Below are positions 6,776-14,818 of a DNA stretch of 23,256 nucleotides, one piece after another. The stretch is taken from positions 1-23,256 of the forward strand of contig JAVBLF010000118.1 in the NCBI GenBank assembly GCA_031553675.1, given 5' to 3'. This stretch comes from JAVBLF01 sp031553675. Lineage in GTDB: Bacteria > Bacillota > Clostridia > Christensenellales > CALWSW01. Under the pieces are notes generated by a model. The model was not told the DNA's origin. It saw only the letters and a program-made list of their open reading frames with translations, and did no database searches. Positions within the stretch are counted from its first letter, which is position 1. Every line of letters starts with the position of its first letter. A program made the translations under genes and the position numbers.

Positions 6776-7753
6776 TCACGACGCGGCAGGGAAATGCGCG
6801 TCGAGAAAGCCGATCACAGCCCCCGAAAAGTCGGGATCCCTGCGCGGATACGTAAACTCGCCGTCATCCAATATGCTATGGCGATCCCCTTCGACAACGT
6901 AGGTTTCGGCCTGGGGGGCCGCCGCAGACAAACGCTCGAAACTTTTGAAAGGCACCTGGGTATCCCCAGTCGAATGCATGAGTAGCGCCGGACGCCCGTC
7001 GAGCTTTTTGATCTCGGCCAGCGGGTTGATCGAAAGCTTCGAGAAGCCGTACACAAAACCGCAATAGAAGGTGACGAAAGGCCGCTGCATGGCGACGTAC
7101 ACACACGGGATTCCCATGGTCGTTTTCATCGTATCGCAAAAGACGTCTGTCCAGCTCGAAAACGCGGACATGCTGATCACCGCGTCGATCGCGGGGATCT
7201 CCCCGGTGGCGTTGATGGCCGTCGCCCCGCCCATCGAAAGGCCATACGAGACGATCGGAGTCGCGCCGTATTTCGTCTCGATGTAATCGACGGCGGCCTG
7301 CACGTCCCGCACCTCCTCCATACCGAGCGCAATGCGATCGCCTTCACTCTCTCCGTGCGCGCGCATCTCGACAAGTACCGAAACGAATCCCTCCTCCCGC
7401 AGCATGGCCGCATGTCCGAAAAACGCCGTGACAGACGGGTTGTGGATGCCCGAGGTAAAGACGACCACGCCACGCGGGTTCTCACAGGCGACTTCCCAGG
7501 CAGCAAGCTTGAGGTCGTCTTCGGTCGTCAGGGTCAAGGGAGCCGCATCGATGCCGAAATCCTTCGCCTCGTACATCTCGACGAAGTCAACGTGCCGATT
7601 GACCATGTTGTACATGATCAGCGGCGGCATGGCGATCAGGATGCCTAAAGTGACGATTGTGAGTCCAACTGCGAGCCCGATCACAATTTTGCGCCACAGC
7701 GGTGGACGTCTGCATTGGTCTACGATTTCGTTCGTTGGGTGTGATGCCTTCAC
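6776..7753 (-). CDS. Membrane-anchored alpha/beta hydrolase
   Basis: A 325-residue protein with one N-terminal membrane helix (about 22-46) and an extracytoplasmic alpha/beta-hydrolase domain. The catalytic triad can be read as Ser173 in the nucleophile elbow GLSMGG, Asp264 in HSTGDTQVP and His292 in GDRHSI. An oxyanion-hole strand is suggested by VVVFTSGIHNPS. The fold resembles BEM46/YqkD-like membrane-associated esterases or peptidases, but the substrate is unknown. The start is GTG 7753 with AAGGTGG (7758-7764) four bases upstream. A good promoter lies at 7804-7833. The gene is monocistronic and ends at the terminator shared with marR. Confidence 0.92.
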   Translation of the reverse strand: MKASHPTNEIVDQCRRPPLWRKIVIGLAVGLTIVTLGILIAMPPLIMYNMVNRHVDFVEMYEAKDFGIDAAPLTLTTEDDLKLAAWEVACENPRGVVVFTSGIHNPSVTAFFGHAAMLREEGFVSVLVEMRAHGESEGDRIALGMEEVRDVQAAVDYIETKYGATPIVSYGLSMGGATAINATGEIPAIDAVISMSAFSSWTDVFCDTMKTTMGIPCVYVAMQRPFVTFYCGFVYGFSKLSINPLAEIKKLDGRPALLMHSTGDTQVPFKSFERLSAAAPQAETYVVEGDRHSILDDGEFTYPRRDPDFSGAVIGFLDAHFPAAS

Positions 7754-7803
7754 ATTACCACCTTCATTTTCGTAACGTCATTTTTATATACGTTCTCACT
7801 TTG

Positions 7804-7833
7804 ATTATACGAACAATGTGAAATATCCGTCAA
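7804..7833 (-). promoter_or_regulatory. Sigma-A promoter of the hydrolase gene
   Basis: On the minus strand TTGACG (7828-7833), an 18-base spacer and a perfect TATAAT (7804-7809), giving a leader of about 45 bases before GTG 7753. It begins only 15 bases beyond the terminator of the polysaccharide operon, which is transcribed in the same direction. Confidence 0.8.
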
Positions 7834-7847
7834 GTGCATTCATGCAC

Positions 7848-7875
7848 AAAAAAGGCGGCCGACTCACCGGCCGCC
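7848..7875 (-). terminator. Terminator of the polysaccharide operon
   Basis: A perfect eight-base GC stem (7854-7861 with 7868-7875) and a six-base loop, followed on the minus strand by six T. It lies about 40 bases after the stop of the last operon gene and before the hydrolase promoter. Confidence 0.9.
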
Positions 7876-7915
7876 CAAGCGAAAACAACGAAATTTCATT
7901 GGGATACTTGCGCTC

Positions 7916-8986
7916 TCAGGTCGCGATGGGTGGATCCAAAGGAAAGACTTCGTAGCGGATGCCACCGATACCGTGAAAGCGGTTGTTGACCGTCGTCACA
8001 TTTGACGTCGTGTCGTAGATTACGATGGCGTTGTCGTCGATCTCGTTCTCCTCAATGCGGACATTCGAGCACTTGAACGCCGAAAGTGTGTTGGTCACTT
8101 GGTTCCTGCGGACGGTGTAGCCGTCCCCGCTATAGGCGACGATTGAGCCGCCGCTACAGGAACGGATGGTGTTGTCGTGTATGTCGCTGCCGGATGCGGT
8201 AAAGTCGAGTTCGACCTCGACGTCGATGCCATTTTCTGGCGGTGTGCCGGAGATGTTGTAGATGGTATTGCCGGCGATCTCGGTGTTGACCCCTGCGACG
8301 AGGCTGATCCCCTGGCGGCGGCAGTTCGCGATCTCATTGTCGATCAGCTTGATGTTGCGGTTTTCCATGCCGCCCATCGACAGCCATTGGTAGCCGGTCA
8401 GGATGATGCCGTCTCCTGTCATGGCCTCGATCTTCATGTTGCGAACGACGCAGTTTTCGCTGGACGAAATGGAAACGCCGTAGCCGAATTCATGCGTGAG
8501 GCTCATCGAGGTGTCGGTGTAGTCGTGGCCGTCGCGATCGCCGTACAGCGTTCCGTTTTGGAGGACACTGCCCGTCACGCTGTCCATGGCGAACATGGCG
8601 TAATGCGGTTTGCCGTTGGGGTTGAGGTGGATGTGTGACCCGCCGAGGTCGAGCGTCATGTTCGAGGGAATGCGCACGGCGTTGATCTGCGGCATATGGA
8701 GCGCGATTTCGCCGCCATCCAGCCAGTATTCGCCGCGCGGCAGGTAAACCTTTCTGTAGCCGCGGCTGGCGGCATACTGAAGCGCGAGGTTGAGGCCGAC
8801 GACGTTTTGTGTACCGTTGGCCGGGTTTTGGGTCTGGATGCCGAACTGGCTCAGGCTGATCGTGTAGGCATCATTGATGATCGTCTTCGAGGATGCCGGA
8901 TGCGCGAACGCGATCAAGCTTGCCAGCAAAATCACCCACGCGGCGAATTGCCGCCACGATGGGCGCGGCAGAGCCTGTTTCTTCAT
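7916..8986 (-). CDS. Secreted right-handed parallel beta-helix protein
   Basis: A 356-residue exported protein. The N-terminus (KKQALPRPSWRQ, then a hydrophobic stretch to about residue 33 ending AHPASS) is a signal peptide. The mature part starts with a pectate-lyase-like segment: an NVVGLNLALQYAASRGYRKVYLP strand-helix, then PRGEYWL. It continues as successive beta-helix coils with repeated N-x-I/V asparagine-ladder positions (for example NIKLIDNEIANCRRQGISL, then NTEIAGNTIYN). The family includes polysaccharide lyases, epimerases and phage tailspikes; the activity here is unknown. The position as last gene of the polysaccharide operon suggests it cuts, modifies or binds the product outside the cell. 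I chose ATG 8986 (AAGGAAGGGG upstream). A second AAAGGAGG about 30 bases earlier abuts an in-frame ATG too closely. An 86-base gap separates it from the flippase gene. Confidence 0.88.
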   Translation of the reverse strand: MKKQALPRPSWRQFAAWVILLASLIAFAHPASSKTIINDAYTISLSQFGIQTQNPANGTQNVVGLNLALQYAASRGYRKVYLPRGEYWLDGGEIALHMPQINAVRIPSNMTLDLGGSHIHLNPNGKPHYAMFAMDSVTGSVLQNGTLYGDRDGHDYTDTSMSLTHEFGYGVSISSSENCVVRNMKIEAMTGDGIILTGYQWLSMGGMENRNIKLIDNEIANCRRQGISLVAGVNTEIAGNTIYNISGTPPENGIDVEVELDFTASGSDIHDNTIRSCSGGSIVAYSGDGYTVRRNQVTNTLSAFKCSNVRIEENEIDDNAIVIYDTTSNVTTVNNRFHGIGGIRYEVFPLDPPIAT

Positions 8987-9071
8987 GATGTACCCCTTCC
9001 TTAACGATTGTTGACCTGATTCCATCCTCCTTTCTGCGGATTGGCTCGCACATGTGGGGAACTCGCACATT

Positions 9072-10484
9072 TCACGCTTCGCGGCCCAACCTCCCCGCGC
9101 GGGCCGACCAAATGTCTTTGAGCGTGAAAAGCAAAGAGCGGTTGAACACGAGTGTGAAAATGCCGCCGACCGCCGCCAAACCCCAAAGCGCCCAGCCTGT
9201 CAGCCGAAAACTTGCGACCGTGACGGCGGCATACAGCAGCGTGAGCGCCAGCCATTTGCCGATGCGCAGGCGGACGCGGATGGTCTTGCGCGCGAGGTGG
9301 GTGCAGAGCGCAAAACGAAAAACCGCCGCCACCGCCCCGCCCCACACGACGCCCCAGAGTTCCATGCCCAAAAGCCCCGACAGCACGCCGATGACGAGGG
9401 CCGCCACCGCCGTGCTCGAAAGCATATCGATCAGAAAATAGCGCGTCGTCTTCGCCATCATGAAGGTCGAAGCGAGCTGCGTCGCGCCGCTGAGCAACAC
9501 GGCGTTCCAAAACAAAACGGGCACATAGGACAGCGATGCGCCGTAATCGCCCTTGACGACGTAAGGATAGACCCAGGCCGACAGCGGCATCAGCACGAAG
9601 AGAACGCAAAGGCAGAGGCAGAGCATGCGGTCGAGCGTCTCGTTGAAAAAGGCATCGACGTCTTTTTCGCCCGCGCGATAGATGATCTCCTCCTGCCAGG
9701 CCAGGCCGTATACTTCCGTCACGATGCCCAGCACAATCGGAAAGCGCGACGCGATCGCGTAGAGCCCCGAGTAGGAAAAACCGCAGAGCATGGCCGTTAG
9801 GAATTTGCCGCTGTAATTGTAGCACTCCTGCGCAGCGTTGGCCAGGGCGAGCGGGCGGGTAAAGCGCCGCATCTCGGAAAAAACCGTCCCATCGAAATGG
9901 CGCGGCCGCACATAGCGAAGCAAGTGAAACTGGCATTCCCAAACGACGATCGCCGCAACATACGAAAAAATCGTCGCGTAGACCAGCGCGTCGAAACCCA
10001 TGTGGAAGCCCAGTATGAAGACAAAGTTGAGCGTCATGCTTGTCGCCGAGAGCGCAAAGTTGCCCGTCGCATAGGCGCGGTTGGCGCCGAGCACGCGTGC
10101 CGCCGTCGCCCAAACCAGCATGAGACCCGTCAGAACCGTCCACAGCGCAAAAAGAGCGATATAACGGTTCCGAAATCCGGCAGCGAGTCCGATCGCCACC
10201 GCCAGGCAGGCCGCCGAGATGGCAAGCGCCGTCAGAACGACGGTCGAAAAGAAGCGCTCTCGTCCGCGTTGATCCGGAACGTCGAGGCCGAGGCGCAGGA
10301 TGCCGTCGCGCATGCCGTGAAACAGGAGCGGCGTCGCCAGCGCGACGAGCGCGAACACCGTATCGTAGCGGCCCAAATCGGCCGTCGAAACCCGCGACGT
10401 GTAGAGAGGCAAAAACAGGAATTGCAGGATGCGCGTGGCCAGCGTACCCGCAAAGTAATAGACGAAGGTTTTCAAAAGGCGCAA
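9072..10484 (-). CDS. Polysaccharide flippase, Wzx/MATE-type
   Basis: About 470 residues with 12-14 hydrophobic segments throughout, typical of the MVF/PST flippase superfamily that moves undecaprenyl-linked oligosaccharide repeat units across the membrane. The N-terminal pattern FVYYFAGTLATRILQFLFLP, then LYTSR, with Asp/Gly-Tyr-Asp soon after, is the usual start of Wzx proteins. The start is uncertain. I favour TTG 10484, with GGGGTG five to six bases upstream and placed just past the polymerase stop. A GTG at 10523 would overlap the polymerase gene by 35 bases, and TTG 10475 is also possible. It follows the polymerase gene directly, as in many Wzy-dependent loci. Confidence 0.88.
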   Translation of the reverse strand: MRLLKTFVYYFAGTLATRILQFLFLPLYTSRVSTADLGRYDTVFALVALATPLLFHGMRDGILRLGLDVPDQRGRERFFSTVVLTALAISAACLAVAIGLAAGFRNRYIALFALWTVLTGLMLVWATAARVLGANRAYATGNFALSATSMTLNFVFILGFHMGFDALVYATIFSYVAAIVVWECQFHLLRYVRPRHFDGTVFSEMRRFTRPLALANAAQECYNYSGKFLTAMLCGFSYSGLYAIASRFPIVLGIVTEVYGLAWQEEIIYRAGEKDVDAFFNETLDRMLCLCLCVLFVLMPLSAWVYPYVVKGDYGASLSYVPVLFWNAVLLSGATQLASTFMMAKTTRYFLIDMLSSTAVAALVIGVLSGLLGMELWGVVWGGAVAAVFRFALCTHLARKTIRVRLRIGKWLALTLLYAAVTVASFRLTGWALWGLAAVGGIFTLVFNRSLLFTLKDIWSARAGRLGREA

Positions 10485-10488
10485 GCCG

Positions 10489-11640
10489 TCACCCCGCAAA
10501 GAATGTGTCGTAGGGCAGCACACCGCCGAAGTTTTTCATAATGCTGTTCATGTACCAATAGAGCAAAAAGTTCAGCGCCGTATACGTCCCCATCGCCCGC
10601 TGCGTCGCCTTCGTCGGCATGGCGCGGGTGAGCTGGGGCAGGAGGATCAGCCAGGATGGCCGGAAGTAAAACGCGATGCGCGCAAAGGTCGGTTCAAAGC
10701 TGCCGAGTTGCGCAAACAAAAATTCCGTGATCGCCAGCACGATCCACATCTCGTTGCGGCGGTCGTGCGCGATCAGGCGCTTTCGAAAGAGAAGCACCGG
10801 GAGCAAAAAGGGTAGCCGTAGCAAAGGCGTAGTCAGCTTGAGCATGGGCCCCGACGCCATGCCGATGTAGTTGGCGTAGCTGCTGTCGGCAAAAACCGCG
10901 CCGAGCAGCGTGGTCAAGAGCGAGATCGACACGCACATCGCCGCAATGCCGAGGTACATGCCGTAGCGCAACACCGGACGCAGCTTGTCGTTGCCGATCA
11001 CGAAGTAGATCGGCAGGCAGACCAGCGCACTCGAGTGGAACATCCGCGCCAAAAGCACGAAGAGCAGGAAATGGGCGAATTTCCGCTCGTAGATGAAGCG
11101 CATGCCAAAAAACGCGATCGCGACGGCGATCATCTGCCGCATGACGTTAAGCGTCGGGAAAAAGAGCACGCAATACAGCCCCAAAACGGCCAGCGCGACC
11201 GACATCGTCTCGTGGTACTCGTCCAAGCCGATCATGAAAAAATAGCCGAAGAGGATCATGCTCAACACGAACACGAAGTTGCAGCCCCGCGACAGAGCGA
11301 TCGCCACGTAGTTGATCAGCACGAAGCCATATTCGCCGCCCTCGAGCATGCGTTGGGAGAGCGGTTCGTTCGGTCCCTTGAGCAGGTCCGCGAAGATCAA
11401 TCGGTAGCTCGCCGTATCGGTGCCGCAAAGCCCGCGGGCGCCCGCCAGCGCGACCATGACGGCAAACGCCATCGTCAGCCAGAATCGGTTCGGCATGTAG
11501 GCTCGCCTCAGCCTTTGCCCCTGTTGGATGACGCCGACGCGGGGAAAGAGCTGTGCGAGCAGCGCAAACGCCGAACTCAAGACCATCGCGCCGAAGTAGA
11601 TCAGCGTAGAGCCGGGAAAGCGCGCGACGTTTTCAAACAC
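10489..11640 (-). CDS. EpsG/Wzy-type polysaccharide polymerase
   Basis: A 383-residue membrane protein with about ten transmembrane segments. Residues near 67-78 read ARGLCGTDTASY, matching the G-x-D-x-x-x-Y loop of the EpsG family of capsule/exopolysaccharide polymerases. A periplasmic-loop-like stretch with NVMRQMIAVAI follows in the middle, another family trait (R-Q-x-x-A). It should link repeat units on the outer membrane face. The GTG at 11640 overlaps the end of the GT2 gene by eight bases, with GAAGGAA as ribosome site. The sequence gives no information on linkage chemistry. Confidence 0.86.
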   Translation of the reverse strand: MFENVARFPGSTLIYFGAMVLSSAFALLAQLFPRVGVIQQGQRLRRAYMPNRFWLTMAFAVMVALAGARGLCGTDTASYRLIFADLLKGPNEPLSQRMLEGGEYGFVLINYVAIALSRGCNFVFVLSMILFGYFFMIGLDEYHETMSVALAVLGLYCVLFFPTLNVMRQMIAVAIAFFGMRFIYERKFAHFLLFVLLARMFHSSALVCLPIYFVIGNDKLRPVLRYGMYLGIAAMCVSISLLTTLLGAVFADSSYANYIGMASGPMLKLTTPLLRLPFLLPVLLFRKRLIAHDRRNEMWIVLAITEFLFAQLGSFEPTFARIAFYFRPSWLILLPQLTRAMPTKATQRAMGTYTALNFLLYWYMNSIMKNFGGVLPYDTFFAG

Positions 11641-12445
11641 GCGTTTCCTTCTCCCCTCGGCGTTCTTGGACGCGCAACCAAACGCCGCCCGGCAAGAGGC
11701 CCACGAGCAATGGTTTCACGCAGTAAGGCAGACCGCGCGGCATGAGGCCAAGACGCTTAAAGCCCTCGAAGCGTACCCGCATTTCGTCGACGCGGTAGCG
11801 ATATTTGCGTTTTTTGATCGATTCCGGACTCTCGTAGTAGTCGAGCAACGGCTCCTGGAGGTTGTGGCCGACGTAACCCGCTTCGTACAGCCGCATGAAA
11901 AGATCGTAGTCCTCGGTGCGGCGCGTGATCGGTGAGATGCGATATCCCTTCATCGCCCGCAGCGCTTCCATGCGGATCATGAGCGCCGGATGGGCAAAGG
12001 GGCTTCCCTTCAGGAAATCAGCTTTGGTCGGGCATGCGGGGCCGCCGCGGACGCTGCGAGGGCCGTCGTCGTCAAAGACGTGGATCAGCGAGGACACAAA
12101 GGCAACCTCCGGGTGGGCGTCGAGAAAGGAAAGCTGTTTTTCGAGGCGATCGGGGTGCGCGATGTCATCGGCGTCCATGCGAGCGGCGATGCTGCCACGC
12201 GCCGCCTCGATCGCGCGGTTGAGCGAACCGCAGAGGCGAAGGTTGGCTTCGTTGTGCATCGGGCGGATGCGTTCGTCGCGCGCTTGCCAGGCGCGGAGGC
12301 ATTCGTATGTACGGTCGGTCGATGCGTCGTCGACGCAGATCAGTTCCCAGTCTCGGAAGGTCTGCGCAGCGAGCGACGCGATCGCGCGGTCGATCGTCGC
12401 TTCTTCGTTGTAAGCGCCCATCAGGATCGAGATGCGCGGCGTCAT
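11633..12445 (-). CDS. Glycosyltransferase family 2
   Basis: A 270-residue cytoplasmic GT-A enzyme that adds one sugar to the lipid-linked repeat unit. N-terminal ISILMGAYNEEATIDRAI and VDDASTDRT are the nucleotide-binding elements, and ARMDADDIAHPDR carries the DxD-type metal site (about residues 94-99). The acceptor-side motif RTEDYDLFMRLYEAG is the expected E/D-D-Y-D-L signature. The donor and acceptor cannot be told from sequence. I chose ATG 12445 with GGGAGGA six bases upstream. The longer frame from 12514 would start in the intercistronic hairpin region. Confidence 0.92.
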   Translation of the reverse strand: MTPRISILMGAYNEEATIDRAIASLAAQTFRDWELICVDDASTDRTYECLRAWQARDERIRPMHNEANLRLCGSLNRAIEAARGSIAARMDADDIAHPDRLEKQLSFLDAHPEVAFVSSLIHVFDDDGPRSVRGGPACPTKADFLKGSPFAHPALMIRMEALRAMKGYRISPITRRTEDYDLFMRLYEAGYVGHNLQEPLLDYYESPESIKKRKYRYRVDEMRVRFEGFKRLGLMPRGLPYCVKPLLVGLLPGGVWLRVQERRGEKETRV

Positions 12446-12539
12446 GGCGTTCCTCCCTCGTAGATTGCGCTGCCTTTTCTCCGAAAGGGATCGCGCAACG
12501 TGAAATGGAAACACGTGTTTCGATTTGTCGGATCCCCCG
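12446..12539 (-). other. Intercistronic spacer with palindrome and hairpin
   Basis: The 94 bases between the GT4 and GT2 genes hold a perfect 14-base palindrome, GAAACACGTGTTTC (12508-12521), and a second imperfect hairpin. The latter has outer arms TTGCGC/GCGCAA and inner CCTTT/AAAGG (about 12463-12499). No T-run follows, so it is not a classical terminator. It could be a processing or stability element inside the operon transcript, or a site bound by a protein. Confidence 0.45.
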
Positions 12540-13688
12540 TCAGATGCGTCGCGCGCTTTCCATCAGCGTCTCATCGTGCAGCAGCGCCCCATAGACGGCG
12601 GCATAGCGGGGGATCATGGCGGAACGGCTGTGGGTTTCACGTGCGATCGCGGCGGCGCGTTCCCGCATGGCGGGCGTGGCTTCGAGTGCCCTTTCGATCG
12701 CGGCGGCGAACGCCTCGTCGTCGCCAAGCGGGACGAGGTAACCCGTCACCCCCTCCTCGACGGCCGAGAGATGGCCGCGGTTGGCCGTCGCTGCGACGAG
12801 CTGGCCCGACGCCATGCCCTCGAGCAGGTTGACGCCCTGCCCTTCGCGCATCGAAGTCGATACGACGGCGTCGGCAAGCCGCATCCAACGTTCGACGTCG
12901 CCGCGGTAGCCGAGCAAGAACACGCGATCTTTCAGCTCCATCGCCGCGATCTTCGCTTCGATCGCGGCGCGTTCCGGCCCCCGACCGAGCAGGTAGAGAC
13001 GGAGCCTGGGGCGTTCGGCTGCGAGCCGTCCGAACGCCCGCAAGAGCATGCCGTGGTTTTTCCCGCCCTCCAGACCCGCCGCGTAGATCAGCACTTCGGC
13101 CTCCAAGGGTACGCCGATTTCCGCCCGCAGCGCCTGTCGTTCGGCGTCCGTGCCGGGACGAAAGCGGGCGTCGTCGTAGCCGACGGGCAGCTGCTCGATT
13201 CGCTCGATCGGGAGTTTCTCGGTCGCGAACGCGTAGTCTTCGTCGTTGATCGTCGCGAGACAGTCGGTCCACCGCGCGAAGAAGCGTTCGACGGGGTAGT
13301 AGAGCAGCCAGTTCACGATCGGCGCGCCTCGATAAAAGTGAAAGCCATGCGCCGTATAGAAGACGATCGTGCCACGCTTGCGAGCTTGCCGTGCCGCCAG
13401 GCGCGTTACGAGCGCGGCGGTCGGCGTGTGGCAGTGGATCAGCGCGTAGCCTTCGGCGTCGATGCGCCGTTTGAGCGTGCGGAAGGCGGCGAGGTTCTGG
13501 GCGCGGTAGGGCGATCGCTCCCAGGGCATTTCGATGCAGGTGACGTCGTTCGGCCACGCACCCGATTCGCAGCCCTTCGCGGCGATGTGGACCTCATAGC
13601 CGGCGCTTCGCAGCAATTCGACGTAGTCCCGGTGAAAGGCCGCGATGTGGGCGTGGATGTTGGCGCAAAACAGCACTTTCCCCTTCAT
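12540..13688 (-). CDS. Glycosyltransferase family 4, EpsD-like
   Basis: A 382-residue GT-B enzyme. The N-terminal half has VLFCANIHAHIAAFHRDYV, MPWERSPYRAQN, IHCHTPTAALVTRLAA and FYTAHGFHFYRGAP, the run of motifs shared by EpsD-type retaining transferases of exopolysaccharide operons. The C-terminal half holds GRGPERAAIE and the E-x7-E nucleotide-sugar motif in REGQGVNLLEGMASG. It probably adds the second or third sugar. ATG 13688 overlaps the aminotransferase stop (ATGA, 13685-13688) and has no clear ribosome site of its own, so translation is likely coupled. The sugar specificity is not predictable. Confidence 0.93.
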   Translation of the reverse strand: MKGKVLFCANIHAHIAAFHRDYVELLRSAGYEVHIAAKGCESGAWPNDVTCIEMPWERSPYRAQNLAAFRTLKRRIDAEGYALIHCHTPTAALVTRLAARQARKRGTIVFYTAHGFHFYRGAPIVNWLLYYPVERFFARWTDCLATINDEDYAFATEKLPIERIEQLPVGYDDARFRPGTDAERQALRAEIGVPLEAEVLIYAAGLEGGKNHGMLLRAFGRLAAERPRLRLYLLGRGPERAAIEAKIAAMELKDRVFLLGYRGDVERWMRLADAVVSTSMREGQGVNLLEGMASGQLVAATANRGHLSAVEEGVTGYLVPLGDDEAFAAAIERALEATPAMRERAAAIARETHSRSAMIPRYAAVYGALLHDETLMESARRI

Positions 13689-14818
13689 AGCGCTTGCGCC
13701 AGCGTTTCGACGACACGGAGGCGCTGCTTTTCGCGAAGCGAGCTCCCCGACGGCAGGCAGATGCCCCGTGCGAAGACCGACGTGCCGACGCTCCGTTCGC
13801 CCGCGTCGTGGGCGTAAAAGGGCGCACCGTCGAAAAGCGGCTGGGCGTGCATGGGTTTCCAGACGGGACGGGCCTCGATGTCCTCCCGATCGAGCGCCTT
13901 GACGAGGTCGGCCGGCGTCGCTTTGGAGCGCTTGTCGATCACGGCGACGTTCATCCAGTCGTTCGATTCACAGCCTTCCGGCGCTTCGACGAGATGGAGG
14001 GGCAGATCTTCGAGCAACAAGCGGTAGTGCGCGTGGTTCCGGTGGCGGGCGGCGATGTGATCGTCGAGCGCTTCGAGTTGCCCGCAGCCGATCGCCGCGC
14101 AAATGTTCGAAAGGCGGTAGTTGTAGCCGAGTTCGGCGTGCTGATAGTGGAGGGCGGGTTCGCGCGCCTGGGTCGCCCAATGGAGCATGGTTTTGAAAAG
14201 TGCCTCGTTCCGCCCGACGACCATGCCGCCGCCCGAACTCGTGATGATCTTGTTGCCGTTGAAGGAAAAGGTCCCCATCTCACCGAAGCTGCCACAGGCT
14301 TGGCCCCGGTAGCGCGAGCCGAGGGCTTCGCAGGCATCCTCGATCAGCGGCGTGTCATAGGCGCGGCAGATCTTCTCGATCTCCTCGTAGCGCGGCGCAA
14401 AGCCGTAAAGATCGACGACGATCACGGCCTTGGGCTTTTGTCGTTCGCTGCGAAAGGCACGGATCAGCGCCTCGGGCGACATGCAGAGCGTCGGTGCTTC
14501 CGCGTCGATGAAGACCGGCGTCGCGCCGAGGTAGACCACCGGATTGACGCTCGCGACGAAGGTCAGATCCGAACAAAACACCGTATCGCCCGGGCCGACG
14601 CCCAGCGCCCGCAGTGCGAGGTGGATCGCTGCCGTGCCCGCGTTGACGGCTAGTGCGCAGGGCATGCCGAGGCGTTTCGCGACGTCCGATTCGAAGCGCT
14701 CGACGAAGGGGCCGAGCGGCGCGATCCAGTTCGACGCGAAGGCTTCGGCGACCATCGCCTGCTCGCGCCCCCCCATGTGCGGCGGCGAGAGGTAAATGCG
14801 CTCTTGTTTTTGCATCAT
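13685..14818 (-). CDS. DegT/DnrJ/EryC1-family sugar aminotransferase
   Basis: A 377-residue PLP enzyme that converts a 4-keto (or 3-keto) nucleotide sugar into an amino sugar. The family motifs are PLP-Lys190 in SFNGNKIITSSGGG, Asp161 in IEDACEALGSRYRG, the phosphate-binding NAGTAAIHLAL (59-69) and the C-terminal RPVWKPMHAQPLF. The pattern is closest to PglE/WeeJ-type enzymes that aminate UDP-4-keto-6-deoxy-GlcNAc to a 4-amino sugar on the bacillosamine-type route. That fits the upstream dehydratase gene, but the substrate is inferred. The ATG at 14818 overlaps the FemAB-like stop; a second ATG at 14815 has the better spacing to AAAGGA. Confidence 0.93.
   Translation of the reverse strand: MMQKQERIYLSPPHMGGREQAMVAEAFASNWIAPLGPFVERFESDVAKRLGMPCALAVNAGTAAIHLALRALGVGPGDTVFCSDLTFVASVNPVVYLGATPVFIDAEAPTLCMSPEALIRAFRSERQKPKAVIVVDLYGFAPRYEEIEKICRAYDTPLIEDACEALGSRYRGQACGSFGEMGTFSFNGNKIITSSGGGMVVGRNEALFKTMLHWATQAREPALHYQHAELGYNYRLSNICAAIGCGQLEALDDHIAARHRNHAHYRLLLEDLPLHLVEAPEGCESNDWMNVAVIDKRSKATPADLVKALDREDIEARPVWKPMHAQPLFDGAPFYAHDAGERSVGTSVFARGICLPSGSSLREKQRLRVVETLAQAL

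Noticed and set aside
9045..9070. Direct repeat CTCGCACAT (9 bases) at the end of the flippase gene
   Set aside because: Two short copies 17 bases apart, one overlapping near the stop codon, are not enough to claim a site; no symmetry or promoter is linked to them.
10485..10523. Upstream GTG start for the flippase at 10523
   Set aside because: It would overlap the polymerase gene by 35 bases and add a non-hydrophobic extension before the usual Wzx start; the later TTG fits better, though this is not certain.
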